This document shows, piece by piece, positions 22,645-33,168 of a stretch of DNA of 64,000 nt. Under the pieces are notes generated by a model. It had not been told where the DNA came from, made no database searches, and worked only from the letters and a program-made list of their open reading frames with translations. The DNA lies in contig OZ024807.1 of NCBI GenBank assembly GCA_964017045.1, positions 11,043,893 through 11,107,892 of the forward strand. The letters run 5' to 3'. The DNA is from Omphiscola glabra (lineage: Eukaryota > Mollusca > Gastropoda > Lymnaeidae). Position numbers and translations under genes: made by a program. Position 1 is the first letter of the stretch; each line of letters opens with the position of its first letter.

Positions 22645-25398
22645 TTAAAGGAGCCGTGTCCTCAACGTCTCTCTCAATCTATACGTCATCTCCCATCTGG
22701 ACACAGTGATGATGTTGTCCTCTAGCACAGAACTCAGAAGATCCGCGGGAAGGTTCGACAGTAATTGCTTGTCTACCAGGACAACAACCCGGTCAGGGTT
22801 TGTCGGGGTCAAGGCGTACACAGCCGATTTCATTGTAAATAATGACCAGTGGTCATCGTTGAGAAACTTTCTGTTGACCACTAGAAGGATTCTCCAACTC
22901 GAGTTGATGGCCTCAACGATCCCCTGGGCCATATCGAATGTCAGAAGGAGGTCGCGGTCTTGGAGGTAAGTGGTTAATCCAAGCGTGCTTTCTATATACC
23001 GTCGTAAATCTGTACACGCAAAAACGTAATCACGGTCAGCATATCCAATGAATACCCCGATCTTGTAATCTTTTGATTTGAGAACCTTGAATTTGGTGAA
23101 GATCTGGAGCAAGCTTGAGAGAATGAGAGTTTTATTTCTTGTTATGACAAATGTGGTCAAAAATCCGATGATCATTGTGCAAAAGAGGAAAATGGACACA
23201 CTGAAATAGAACTGACCCGAACACTGCCGCCACATGGCAACAGGATCTACGAACGCCTTCGTGTGGGATAAAACCCCATCATTGTTTATGCAGCTGTAGT
23301 TCCCATCACGGTCAAGACTAACGTTGGTGTGCGCCAGCCAGTACAGAAAATGGAAGCTTTCGCAGACGCACAAAATAACGTTTCCGCCGAGCTTGAGCTG
23401 AAATTCGCATGAATCTGCTGCCAACTGGTCAAGCTCGTCTGTCGTGTCCTGGTGAAGAGAGACGATGGCGTTGTTTTGGAGGTCCAAAACTTGAAGTTTG
23501 GGCGTGTTTTTGAGGTTGAAAGGAACACGATTAAAACGGTTACCTGCTAGTAGAAGGTGGGTGATGTTGCGGTTGGAAGAGAAGGTGTTTGGTGACAATA
23601 ACGACAAGGAGTTTCTCTCCAGGCTCAATTTCTTGAGGTTTAATAGCTTCTGGAACAGTCTCTCACTGCTGGAGCAAAGAAAATCCGGATTTAGTTTCGT
23701 ATCGGTCAAGTCTATGTACTCCAGACTTTGGCATGTATCAAAAAATGTTGACGACAGACTTCCCAAATCGTTTCCAGTTAAAAGAAATGTCTTGAATCCA
23801 GAAAATCCACTAATTGCTCCTGTAAATCTCTCAAATCCATTGCCTGAGAGATCCAAAAAAAATAAGTTTTGCGCGCCACGGAACGTTACCGAGATGTCAA
23901 GTTTTGCGCTGTAGATGCAGTTGCTAATGTCGATGAAGTGCAGAGAGTCTGATACATACACAAAAATACCGGAAGAATTGTCCCGCTTCGATATGACGAC
24001 GCTTTTAACGCGATTGTCATCAGTCTCTCTGTGATTTGTCTTTGAGGTTCCAATTCTGTACAAGTTTACTTGAGATTTCATTCTTGCTGCGGTTAACTTA
24101 TCCGGAATCATGGAATTTTTCCCGCTGGATCGGAGACTGTTCCGTACAAAAATCACCTCTAAATTCCTCATGGTCAGGAGTCTTGCCAATCCCATAACTG
24201 TTCCTTTTAAAGGATTGTCGGACAGATCTATGAACTTCAAACACCGCTGCCAAGTTTCGCTGACTAAAGCGTCGAACTTTACGACGTAAATGTTTGAGTT
24301 TGCGAGCGTGAACTCCCTGACACAAATTTCCAGCAAGTGCTTTGTCTTGTTTCTGTCCAGAACCCCATCTTGGCTGATCAGATCTGGAGCTTGACTTCTG
24401 CTTGTTGAAATTAACTGCCTTAAAAAAATCTCGGTCATGTTTGTCCTCTGGAGAGGTTCTAGAGCTCGCATCGTCTTCTTCACCCCAATAGGGCTTCTAT
24501 TTATCTCGAGCCTGTTCAAATGTTTCAGGTTGACGAAGGCTTGCGTTTCTATTTGTGTCAACTGATCTAGATTTATAAGTCTTAGTTCTTTAAGATGAGG
24601 AACATTGATGAAACTTTTATTGCTGATAACCTTGGCAGAGCCGGACAAGGTCAAACTGGAAAGGATCTTCAGCTCTTTAAACTCCTCCCCCATTGACACT
24701 ACTACATCGACGGTGTCAAGCGAGAGTGTGGTCAGATTGGTCAAGCGCCTCAAGTCGGGAAAGCTCGCGTTTCGAAGACTTAGTTCCTGGACGAGCAGGA
24801 GAGATTTCAGATTCAGTAAGGATGAGAATATTTTCAGTGGAAAACCTTTTTCTGGAATAAGATTATTGTGTTCTAAATTGAGGACTTCCAAACTTTCCAA
24901 TCCCATAAATGCGTTATCGTAGACTCTGACTAATTTGTTGAACGATATGCTTAAGATGCGAAGACGGTGAAGTTGAGAGAATGTACCGTTAGTTAAGACA
25001 GATATGAAATTGTAGTCTAGCAGAATGCTTGTAGCATTTGATTCAAACCATGAAGAATTAACTACTTTAATTCCTTTGTAAGCACAATCCACTAATACTT
25101 CTTCTCGGTAGTAAGTAGTCAAACACGACGATGCCTCCATGGAAAAAGTAAACGTCTCTTGCTCTTGCCGTTCTATCTCCAAATATCTTTCTTTGACAGT
25201 ATCTGAACGTTTGAAGGGTTTATCTGTATTGAACATAAAGGACCATGTCCCTTCTTCGTCTTCGATTTTTGAAGTGTTGCTGTCCTGTGCGTTCATGCGA
25301 AGACTTTTACTTACATTGTTTATCATAGCACCACGTAGGCAACAGCATAGCTGTACAAATAGGATAATGATCACTGATGTGTTGGACGCCGGAGCCAT
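22645..25398 (-). CDS. Toll-like receptor, copy A (LRR-TM-TIR, 917 aa, single exon)
   Basis: Pattern-recognition-type receptor of the TLR family. The ATG at 25398 starts a signal peptide (hydrophobic about 8-22). A spacer leads to an LRRNT (Cys92, Cys105), then LRRs over about 120-650 (for example LSLERNSLSLL, LDLQNNAIVSL), with a divergent loop at about 421-485. One LRRCT cluster follows (Cys677, Cys679, Cys703, Cys726), then a membrane span at about 730-752 and a TIR from 777 to the end. Box 1 reads IGVFIGY and a conserved Trp sits at 902. Box 2 is RDLLLT (815-820) instead of RDxxPG, so the BB-loop proline is missing. The single LRRCT cysteine cluster is the sccTLR layout. It lies opposite in orientation to copies B-D. 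It lacks about 14 residues of spacer present in B and C. No stops or shifts; full length for the family. Confidence 0.95.
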   Translation of the reverse strand: MAPASNTSVIIILFVQLCCCLRGAMINNVSKSLRMNAQDSNTSKIEDEEGTWSFMFNTDKPFKRSDTVKERYLEIERQEQETFTFSMEASSCLTTYYREEVLVDCAYKGIKVVNSSWFESNATSILLDYNFISVLTNGTFSQLHRLRILSISFNKLVRVYDNAFMGLESLEVLNLEHNNLIPEKGFPLKIFSSLLNLKSLLLVQELSLRNASFPDLRRLTNLTTLSLDTVDVVVSMGEEFKELKILSSLTLSGSAKVISNKSFINVPHLKELRLINLDQLTQIETQAFVNLKHLNRLEINRSPIGVKKTMRALEPLQRTNMTEIFLRQLISTSRSQAPDLISQDGVLDRNKTKHLLEICVREFTLANSNIYVVKFDALVSETWQRCLKFIDLSDNPLKGTVMGLARLLTMRNLEVIFVRNSLRSSGKNSMIPDKLTAARMKSQVNLYRIGTSKTNHRETDDNRVKSVVISKRDNSSGIFVYVSDSLHFIDISNCIYSAKLDISVTFRGAQNLFFLDLSGNGFERFTGAISGFSGFKTFLLTGNDLGSLSSTFFDTCQSLEYIDLTDTKLNPDFLCSSSERLFQKLLNLKKLSLERNSLSLLSPNTFSSNRNITHLLLAGNRFNRVPFNLKNTPKLQVLDLQNNAIVSLHQDTTDELDQLAADSCEFQLKLGGNVILCVCESFHFLYWLAHTNVSLDRDGNYSCINNDGVLSHTKAFVDPVAMWRQCSGQFYFSVSIFLFCTMIIGFLTTFVITRNKTLILSSLLQIFTKFKVLKSKDYKIGVFIGYADRDYVFACTDLRRYIESTLGLTTYLQDRDLLLTFDMAQGIVEAINSSWRILLVVNRKFLNDDHWSLFTMKSAVYALTPTNPDRVVVLVDKQLLSNLPADLLSSVLEDNIITVSRWEMTYRLRETLRTRLL

Positions 25399-25429
25399 GT
25401 TTAGGGCTTATTTCATTGTACATGGATCC

Positions 25430-25620
25430 CCAGGCTAAGTCTGAAATCAAACTGTATTTAACATGGTCATTGTTTGGTCGGACGTCGTCCTAAATTCAAT
25501 TATTTGCTCCATCTTGTGTGACACCCCAGCGAATTAACACTATATTCACAAGGTCTGATATCATAGAGGATGTAATATTAATTCCATTAGGTCTGACATC
25601 ATTACAAATTCATCGTTTGT
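25430..25620 (-). promoter_or_regulatory. Upstream repeats of TLR copy A
   Basis: On the minus strand TCAGACCTAATGGAAT and TCAGACCTTGTGAATATA are 38 bases apart (AGGTCT at 25589 and 25551 on plus), with a weaker TCAGACTTAG near 25434. The motif followed by GTTAATTC resembles the block that repeats every 67 bases ahead of copies B and C. Likely remnant of the ancestral promoter-proximal region; regulatory function is inferred only from conservation. Confidence 0.4.
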
Positions 25621-25702
25621 TATAATAGTTCTTAAATCGAAATGTATAAACAGATCAACTTTGGCTGAGGAATAAAGAATTAACTGGATGACTTTAGAAA
25701 AA

Positions 25703-25757
25703 CACGTCTCGTCACTACGTCAAGACGTCTCATCACTACGTCAAGACAAGACGTCTT
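25703..25757 (+). repeat. 21-bp direct repeat with TGACG motifs
   Basis: ACGTCTCGTCACTACGTCAAG is repeated as ACGTCTCATCACTACGTCAAG, followed by a third partial AAGACGTC. Each contains TGACGTA on the minus strand (CRE half-site like). About 330 bases upstream of copy A. Confidence 0.5.
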
Positions 25758-27285
25758 CATAGTTTATTTTCCATGTGTTGTGGCAAGCTATGTATAGCTG
25801 TCAAACAACACGAGCCCAACTCAGCTGATTCACTTTCACTTTTGCCCTTCATCTTAAGTATTGGCAAAGCGTAGGTTACACGAAGCACAGTTGAACTGGG
25901 ACGCACTTAGCTATGGATGCTCTATCTTTAGAAGTAGGACGCATGGAAGTTTGTCCTGGAATTCTGAATTCTGCTTCTGTGAGTTCGTCCTTCGTGTTAA
26001 AACCCTGTAGGTGGACAGAGTGTTTTGGTTAATACACTGTACTAGTTGTACAGCTATCTGGTAGTGTACATTTACATACGGTTATTTTGGCTACCACACT
26101 TTATAACAGCTAAAAATCTGGTACTGTACAACTACACTGCAGATCACACTGCTGTCATACTGCTGCGGTCATTTAGTCACTCGTCCAGGAATACTTAAGA
26201 TTAGTTCGGAGTCGACGGGTATGGTGTCCACCATACCATATAATTTCGCCTGCGTGACATACGCCTGTGCTGTATTCACAACCAACATCAACACGCTGCA
26301 TGTTTACTTCACAATAATGGGTTACCGTCTTCTGAGAAATGTTAGTATCCTGTTATGTATGCTATCATGCAAGTGTTTCCAATGCATACCAATTGTTTCT
26401 CCACTTGAGGACGACCGTTGTCCACGCACCTCTGTAGCCTAATTTCATTCTTGATATCCGGGTTTCAAAATAACCTATTTACAGGGTCGGATTTTTACAC
26501 ATTTCTGCACCTTGGCCAAAGAATATAATTCTGCGCCCCTACCCCCACCCTCTTATAAAGGTTATTTAAACTTTCTAAAATATTAAAACATATTTTATGC
26601 TTTAAACACAATCACTTAATATACAATCTTTATATTTTTTTAAACACAATCACTTAATATACAATCTTTATATTTTTTAAACACAATCACTTAATGTACA
26701 ATCTTTATATTCTTTGAACCACATTATACTTTAAATTTAAATCTACACTGTTGCATCCTTATTTTTGTAAATTTTAAAAATAATACTAATAAATGTGTAA
26801 ATATTATGTTGATATTTCTTCTGTAGATACGCCCTCTAGCTACTGCGAACTAGGTCATGTCCTAGTTGGGCCTATGAGATGTCTGGCCCTACATTGTTAC
26901 AACATACATACAAACGGTTTATAATATTCTATGGATAAAATCTGTTAATTTTATTTTCATGTTGTGTTTTATTTTTTTTTGTTTTGTGAGTTTCTATGTG
27001 TAAATATTTTCAAATGAAGAACGACATGGGTTGTAGCGTCACAGGGATGAGTCAAAGCTATGAGTCGAAGTATGTGGTGAGGCAGGCCAAAACCCTTTAT
27101 GTTTTTATATGATTTATTCTTTTTATATGAACTTAATAGTATAAATAAATTGATTATTGTTAATAGCAATAGGTTAGATATCGTTTTTCTTTGTATATCG
27201 TTTGTCCAGTCCGTAGTTTCACATTCTTCAACAAACTGAGCCATATCTCAAACATTGACGACTGGATCACACAGCAAACTAAAAT
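25758..27285. other. Upstream flank of copy A and intergenic DNA
   Basis: A block at about 26040-26140 with GTAGTGTACATT and GGTACTGTACAACTACACT resembles, in reverse, TACACTAC-containing sequence about 0.7 kb upstream of copies B and C. At 26603-26719 three copies of a 37-bp unit (AAACACAATCACTTAATATA then CAATCTTTATATTTTT) stand in tandem. No gene is seen. Confidence 0.45.
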
Positions 27286-27726
27286 CTGTGGCGTAGCTAA
27301 GGTCGGTGTCACCCGATGCGGTAAACTCATGGTGTCGCCCCCTCTCCCAACTTCCTGGATGACTTTGTTCTTGTTAAAATAAGTCCATAGTATAACAATG
27401 ATAAGAAAAAAAACAACAATTAATTGAAGGTCAGGAGGTAAATGTATTTAAGAGCTGTAACATGTACTTAAAATCGCCCGATTACATCGTGTTTGGTATC
27501 AATAGAAAGCTTTATTTCTGAGAATGTATATAAATATAGCTTCCTGTCACATACGAAAATTACCGAACACTTCAATCTGTGTATCGATATTCTTTTATGT
27601 AATTCGGTTAGATCGAGCCGTGTGTGCTCTATAAATATTCAGTTTTTGAATATGGTGTAACACGGTGCGGTCCGCACCCAACCCGGTGCGGTCCGCACCC
27701 CCCACATCTCCCTAGCTACGCCACTG
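27286..27726. mobile_element. hAT-type MITE, GTGGCGTAGCTA family, 441 bp
   Basis: Left end CTGTGGCGTAGCTAAGG, right end CCCTAGCTACGCCACTG. Flanks ACTAAAAT (27278-27285) and ACTAAAAC (27727-27734) form a 7-of-8 target duplication. Near the right end CCCGGTGCGGTCCGCACCC is duplicated. No transposase frame. Confidence 0.75.
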
Positions 27727-27734
27727 ACTAAAAC

Positions 27735-28071
27735 TGTAAAATAAGCTCATGCTTCTTTTCTTTGTTCTTATGAATTAGATTAAAAAGGACATGCATTTAT
27801 CTAAATAATATCATACCTTGATAAGATTAGGACTGACCATAAAAACACTCTTTATTCATATTTTCCTTAAAAATGGAAACTAAATATAATTCACAGTAAA
27901 TCCCACAGCAGAACCCTCATACCATTTGCTAACATATAATTGTTTCTATGATTAAAAAATCTCTATTGATAACACTTTGGCTTAACACTTTAATTGTAAA
28001 AAGGGGAAATTAGATAGTTTTATAAAACATTATTCATTTGTCTAAGCATTAAGATCAATTTGGATTTGGAA
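27735..28071. other. Intergenic, nothing recognised
   Basis: AT-rich unique sequence without repeats or coding signal. Confidence 0.4.
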
Positions 28072-28740
28072 ACTAGGGAGTGGGGAAACTAAGGAGTGTG
28101 GAAACTAGGGAGTGGGAAACTAGGGAATGAGGAACTAAGCTTTGGGAAACTAGGGAGTGGGGAAACTAGGGAGTGAGAAACTAGGGAGTGAGAAACTAGA
28201 GAGTGAGAAACTAGGGAGTGAGAAACTAGGGAGTGAAAAACTAGGGAGTGAGAAACTAGGGAGTGAGAAACTAGGGAGTGAGAAACTAGGGAGTGAGAAA
28301 CAAGAGAGTGTGAAACTAGGGAGGGAGAAACCAGCGAGTTAGAAACTAGGCAGTGAAAAACCAGGGACTGAGAAACTAGGGAGTGAGAAACAAGAGAGTG
28401 TGAAACTAGGGAGGGAGAAACCAGGGAGTGAGAAACAAGAGAGTGTAAAACTAAGGAGGGAGAAACCAAGGAGTGAGAAACAAGAGAGTGTGAAACTCGG
28501 GAGGCAGAAACCAGGGAGTGAGAAACAAGAGAGTGTGAAACTAGAGAGGGAGAAACCAGGGAGTGAGAAACTAGGCAGTGATCATCTTGAGTTTTGAATA
28601 CAGGCTCGAAACTTGGGAGTTGAAATCTAGGGATATGGAATCTTGGTCGTTTGAAACGTGGAAGCTACGAACATTACAGCTTTTAATTATGGATTATGAA
28701 ACTGAGGCATTGGAAACTTGGATTTTTGGAATCTTGTGAT
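28072..28740 (+). repeat. 15-bp satellite (GAGTGAGAAACTAGG)n with degenerate tail
   Basis: About 35 units of GGGAGTGAGAAACTA, with a higher-order pattern of alternating GAGAAACAAGAGAGTGTGAA units in the right half. Beyond about 28600 it decays into GGAAACTTGG-type units. The same family reappears at 61440-62220. The Ser/Val/Leu and Glu/Lys frames here are artefacts of a 15-base period. Confidence 0.9.
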
Positions 28741-28921
28741 ATGGAAAGTTTTTGTTTTCGAATTTCAGGAGCAGAGTATCGGGGAGTCAATGGCGTGGAA
28801 GGGGTGCTTAGAAGGCAATACACCAAAGGCGGCACTTTAAAAAATTTTTTTTTTACTACATTGGGCAACTGCAGAGCTTTTTGCGTAGAAAAGGGTTGCA
28901 AACATTTTTGCCAACCACGGC

Positions 28922-29161
28922 CGTAAAGCCCAGAGAGCGTAAACTTAACTCCACAGTACTTACTAAGGTGAAGGTATGGGGCGTAAAGCTCAGAGAGCGT
29001 AAACTTAACTCCACAGTGCTTACTAAGGTGAAGGTATGGGGCGTAAAGCTCAGAGAGCGTAAACTTAACTCCACAGTGCTTACTAAGGTGAAGGTATGGG
29101 GCTTAAAGCTCAGAGAACGTAAACTTAACTCCACAGTGCTTACTAAGGAGAAGGTATGGTG
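28922..29161 (+). repeat. 60-bp minisatellite, four copies
   Basis: Four nearly identical 60-bp units (GCGTAAAGCTCAGAGAGCGT onward, ending AAGGTGAAGGTATGG). The period is a multiple of three and free of stops in frames on both strands, giving a 20-residue basic repeat on plus (KLRERKLNSTVLTKVKVWG). There is no ATG context, domain or splice support for a protein. Confidence 0.9.
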
Positions 29162-29424
29162 CAAGTCGAAGTTTGTGCCTGGTGTCTTTGTTAAGAAAAT
29201 GTTTTTTGGGTTGTTTTTTTTTTAAAGTGGGATTTGATCCGTCACACTTCGTTAACCGTTACATACTGAATGCCCATCTTTAGAATGTGGACAAAAGGTT
29301 GTTGATTACAATAGTTCCCTTAGAACTTACAAAGGCTTTCCAATGAGTGTTGAAAGTTTCGCCGACAAACATAGCGGATCATCTATATACACCATTGGTT
29401 TGCTGTGTTGAAAACTGTTCTTCC

Positions 29425-29530
29425 GACTCTTTGACCTCTTGGCTCTTTGACTCTTAGACTAATTAAATCCTTGACTCTTTGACTCCTTGACTTTTAGACT
29501 CTATGAATCCCTAACTCTTTGACTCTTTCT
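29425..29530 (+). repeat. Short degenerate repeat (TTGACTCTTTGACTC)
   Basis: About eight imperfect copies of TTTGACTCYTTGAC. Low copy number; no coding meaning. Confidence 0.7.
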
Positions 29531-30159
29531 GACCACACAATGCTAATGGTCTCATTGATTCTAGCTGTTAAACGACATATTGGGCCAAACTCAGGGAGTC
29601 TCAGTCATTCAGTCGACGCACACTGCTGAACAAATTCTTATGTTTACATTAATTAATCACGGATTCTCCAGTAGTCAATGATTTTTGTTTTATACGAAAT
29701 TCCGATTACTTCTTTCTGTTTAAGCCACTTGGAATTTAGGACTTAGCTTTATTGAATCTGTTTTTGGCTTAACTTTTTTTTTTAACACACCGATATTTGG
29801 TATTAGTCATATCGAATTTCTGGTTTTAATTCTTTGCATTATTGTGTCGGATACATTGAATTTGGGTTTTAAACAAACTGAGTTTCTGTTTATGACTTAA
29901 TGACTTTTTTTTGGAGTTATCGAATTTAATAATCGACGAGACTTTGCATTAGTGTTTAATGGTTTTTAACATGATGTACATCACCAGCTTCATCATCGAC
30001 ATCATATGTAGATAGATGCCGCCTTAACATCGCAGACGAAGGTCTTTAGCGGCTAATTAATCGTCTATCACACACACTTGTAAAGAGTTTAGACTGTCAA
30101 TTAATCTACATAATACAAATGCCCTGATGAAAGAAGCACGGTCCCCACCAATCACATCT
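29531..30159. other. Intergenic, nothing recognised
   Basis: Several loosely periodic TTATTGAATTTSTGGTTTTAA-like phrases between 29680 and 29940 suggest an old, decayed tandem repeat. No gene. Confidence 0.35.
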
Positions 30160-30927
30160 ATTGAGGACCAAAATATGTCGGTTGTTGAGTCTTTGACATA
30201 CATTGGATCGAATATTTCTAGTTCTCTCTCTGTTGACGAAGAGGTAAATATAAGGATCTAAAAAAGCAGCAGCAACTATGGCTAAACTGAATAAGTGGGT
30301 GTGGAGTAATCTCAGTTTAACTGATAAAACAAATTAAGTGTCTACCAGGCATGTGTGCTAAGTATGCTCCTATATGGCAGTGAAGTGTGGACCACATGCA
30401 CCAGTCATGTTCGGAAACTCAGCAGCTTTCATAAAAAATGTCTGCATTGCATTTTACGTTTTCGGTGGCAAGACAAGATGCCTAACACGGAGGTCTTGGA
30501 ACGTGCAAACATGTATAGCATATTCTCCGCTCTTAGCAAGAGGCGTCTTCGCTGTTTAGGCCATTAAGGAGAAAGGGGAAGGCCGTATTCCAAAGAAGCT
30601 GCTGTATGGAGAGTTTGCAGAAGGGATAAGACTTATTGCACGGCCACGCCAGAGGTTTATGGGCGTTTGCAAAAAGAGCATGAAGGAAGCGAACATTGAA
30701 GTCAACAAATGGGAGATCATTGCCGAACAACGTTCCAGCTGGCGCACAGCAGTGTATGAAGGAGTCAAAAAGGCAGCAGATGCGCGAGACGAAGCCCTTG
30801 CAACAAAAAGAACAACACGGAAGTCCAAATCTAACCAGGAATCACTATTCTCCTGCGAGGAATGCAGTCGAGATTGTCATTCCAGGATTGGCCTAGTGAG
30901 CCACTCGTTGAAGTGTAAGACTACATA
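30160..30927 (+). pseudogene. Non-LTR retrotransposon, 3' part of the reverse-transcriptase ORF, broken
   Basis: Reading across frames gives VVESLTYIGSNISSSLS, then VYQACVLSMLLYGSEVW, then FRWQDKMPNTEVL, then KRRLRCLGH. After another shift come RIPKKLLYGEFAEG, VNKWEIIAEQRSSWRTAV and a final zinc-knuckle-like C-x2-C-x3-C-x10-H motif (FSCEECSRDCHSRIGLVSHS). This order is typical of the C-terminal third of LINE polyproteins. At least two frameshifts (near 30333 and 30565) and several stops show it is dead. Its 5' part is missing. Confidence 0.75.
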
Positions 30928-31729
30928 ACTACTCCATCGTCCCGCGAAGACAGAAGGATGCCATAAATATTCTTTAAACATACGGAAATACAAATTTGCA
31001 CCCTTTTAAGAAACTAAAGTTCATTAAACGGTCTAAGAAAGATGAAAAATTACACTAAAATTATCACACATTTCAGGGGCGTGTATTAAGGGTCATTTGG
31101 CGTAACTGGGTTGAACAGTAAAAGGGGTTCTTTTATTAATGTTTATTAACAACTTTATATAGCAGATGTGTGTGTGGAAGGGAGAATCTCACATTTGGTA
31201 TTTAGCTCCAATTAATCACTTAGTGAAGCTACGCCGCCGAATGGGTGGGTGCATTTTAAAAGCATCTTAATGCCTCAAAGGCACAACACGTTACACGCGT
31301 AACAATTTCAGTCTACAGCAGACTTACATTTTAAAAAACGTTTTCTTACATTGCTGCATACGCTTCTTAAATTTCCAGACAAAGTAAGTTCCTGTCTAAA
31401 CGTCTTTAAAGACATCCGATAAGCACACAATAGTGTTACATGTCAAACCTTGCGCACTGAGTTAAGGTCTCAAGAGAAGAATAGTCCCCTGCGAGATTGT
31501 ATGTTTAAGGCGAGCTGCGGGCAAAGCAAAAAAAAAAATAAAAAAAAAAAAAAAAAAAATTAAAAAAACTGGGACTACTTTCTGAATGAGGAAATAGAAA
31601 AATAGTTTGTGTCATCCCACATCCAGTGTGTGGCTCAACAACAGACTTTAAAATTTGCTAGCAAAATGTTTTTGGCAGGATCTTAATTTTTCGTGTGCAC
31701 TGATATGGTTATAAAAAGTTATTTTCAGA
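30928..31729. other. Intergenic, no supported gene
   Basis: AT-rich; an A-rich low-complexity block at about 31529-31567. It may belong to the Helitron-like element ending at 31764, but no 5' TC terminus could be fixed. Confidence 0.35.
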
Positions 31730-31764
31730 ATGGAAACCCCAGCAACGCCGGGTAACTTGGCTAG
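31730..31764 (+). mobile_element. Helitron-like 3' terminus
   Basis: CCCCAGCAACGCCGGG can fold as a short GC hairpin. It is followed after a few bases by GGCTAG and a T at 31765. A subterminal hairpin ending in CTAG next to a host T is the signature of Helitron 3' ends. A reversed and more decayed relative lies near 58159-58190. The rest of the element is not delimited. Confidence 0.5.
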
Positions 31765-32108
31765 TATCGCATATAAATTTAAAAAAAAGAAACGAAAAAA
31801 AATAAAACAACAACCAAAAAACGAGCAGCTAAACGCAGCGTAGAGATATGGTTACAATAGATATTTTTCATGCGTCGCCTCACTACATCCTGGCACGCAT
31901 GACTACCTACACGGCCCATTCAAAGAGGATGATATTCTCTGATAGCATCATTTGGGAGTTGGTTGCTTTATAAAATCAATTGAAATACGTTTAAGTACAT
32001 TGATTACTTAGGGAAGTAACATCAGTAACAAGGATATACGTTTACGTTTTTAATACCGTAAGAGGAATCAGCATCATTAGCACGTTCTTAATAAATACTA
32101 CGTAGTTG

Positions 32109-32500
32109 TACACTACAAGATTTGTACTTGCAGTCTAGTGTGGTGGTACACTACAAGATTTGTACTTGCAATCTAGTGTGATGTTACACTACAAGATTTG
32201 TACTTGCAATCTAGTGTGGTGTTACACTACAAGATTTGTACTTGCAATCTAGTGTGGTGTTACACTACACGCTTTGTACTTACAGTCTAGTGTGGTGGTA
32301 CACTACAAAATGTGTACATGCAGAAGAGCGTTATAGAACTGCTGTTCAAGATTGTACCGGCAGTACAGTGTTACAGTATTGCAATACAAGAGTTGCACTT
32401 GCAGGGCAGTGTTTGTTGCACAATAAAAAATTTGTACTTGCATCAACTTGTTGTTCAATACAAGATTTGTACCTGCAGTACATTCTAGCGGTGCACTAAC
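32109..32500 (+). repeat. 38-bp minisatellite (TACACTACAAGATTTGTACT)
   Basis: About ten units of TACACTACAAGATTTGTACT plus TGCAATCTAGTGTGGTGT. The right half is diverged (TTGCACTTGCAGGGCAGTG and similar). A single related unit survives at about 42840-42900 upstream of copy C, so the array expanded in the B unit after duplication. Confidence 0.85.
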
Positions 32501-32890
32501 AGGCAATCATGCCAAGCAGCAGGCTTTAAAGACAACAGTGCAGTCGCACAATGTAGTGTTCCATTCCTTGACAGATGCCCGTACCAAAAAGAAAAGATGT
32601 TGACTACCTGGAGAAATATAAAAAAAAAATAATATAGACATCTGTAAAAACGCAGGTATGCATTGCCGCATGACCAGTCAGGCAGTAAACTACAACGGAC
32701 AAAGAATACATAGATAAAGCCCCCCCCCCTCTTTTTTCTCTCTCCTTGGCTGTGCTTCAATAAGTACGGTCATGTAAGCGCACCGTTGTTAACACGGCGA
32801 CATCATTCCAGATGTGAAAAGAGAGTATGTCGAAAACAGTGTATACTGTATAGATTGTGTTAGAACGTTTCAGGTATTCTTAAGTAGGGC

Positions 32891-32899
32891 TATAAATAG
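32891..32899 (+). promoter_or_regulatory. TATA-box-like TATAAATAG upstream of copy B
   Basis: A good TATA match 278 bases upstream of the ATG of copy B, implying a start site near 32920. The matching region before copy C (near 43308) reads AAATATATATTAAC, so the box is not exactly conserved. Confidence 0.3.
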
Positions 32900-33054
32900 C
32901 TTGCATAAGCAACGAAAACATAAGGAAGGGTGAGACGGGGAAGATATGCGAAATGGTTTTGTTGACTTGAAGACGTGACGTGGATTATTTTAAACGCAGC
33001 AATTTTTTAATATAGTTATCTTTAAAAATTTCGGTACAACTCACCAACGGGATA

Positions 33055-33160
33055 GATTCACTGTGATAACTGACCTAATGGATATAATGCTAAATTCTCG
33101 ATGTTGTAAGATCTGAAGCTAAATTCACCTCCAGGTTTGACCTAGTGGATATTGTGAAAG
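33055..33160 (+). promoter_or_regulatory. Promoter-proximal direct repeats of TLR copy B
   Basis: TGACCTAATGGATATAATG at 33071 and TGACCTAGTGGATATTGTG at 33138 are 67 bases apart, each preceded by a TTCAC-type element. The same pair with the same 67-base spacing precedes copy C. Conservation suggests a leader or regulatory role; none is demonstrated. Confidence 0.45.
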
Positions 33161-33168
33161 AGGCTCTA

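Noticed and set aside
23498..25438. Plus-strand frames of 75-138 codons over copy A, and minus-strand frames over B-D
   Set aside because: Antisense shadows of the TLR coding sequence; they recur in the same phase in each paralogue because the sense strand is conserved.
28089..28597. Ser/Val/Leu-rich and Glu/Lys-rich frames
   Set aside because: Artefacts of the 15-bp satellite.
29227..29278. tRNA-like string (reverse strand GGATCAAATCCC, B-box-like)
   Set aside because: No A box, no cloverleaf stems that pair, and no conserved anticodon arm; at most a decayed SINE.
33145..33168. Upstream extension of copy B (and 43555-43572 of copy C)
   Set aside because: Begins with GTG; nuclear genes rarely start there, and the following ATG gives a proper signal peptide.
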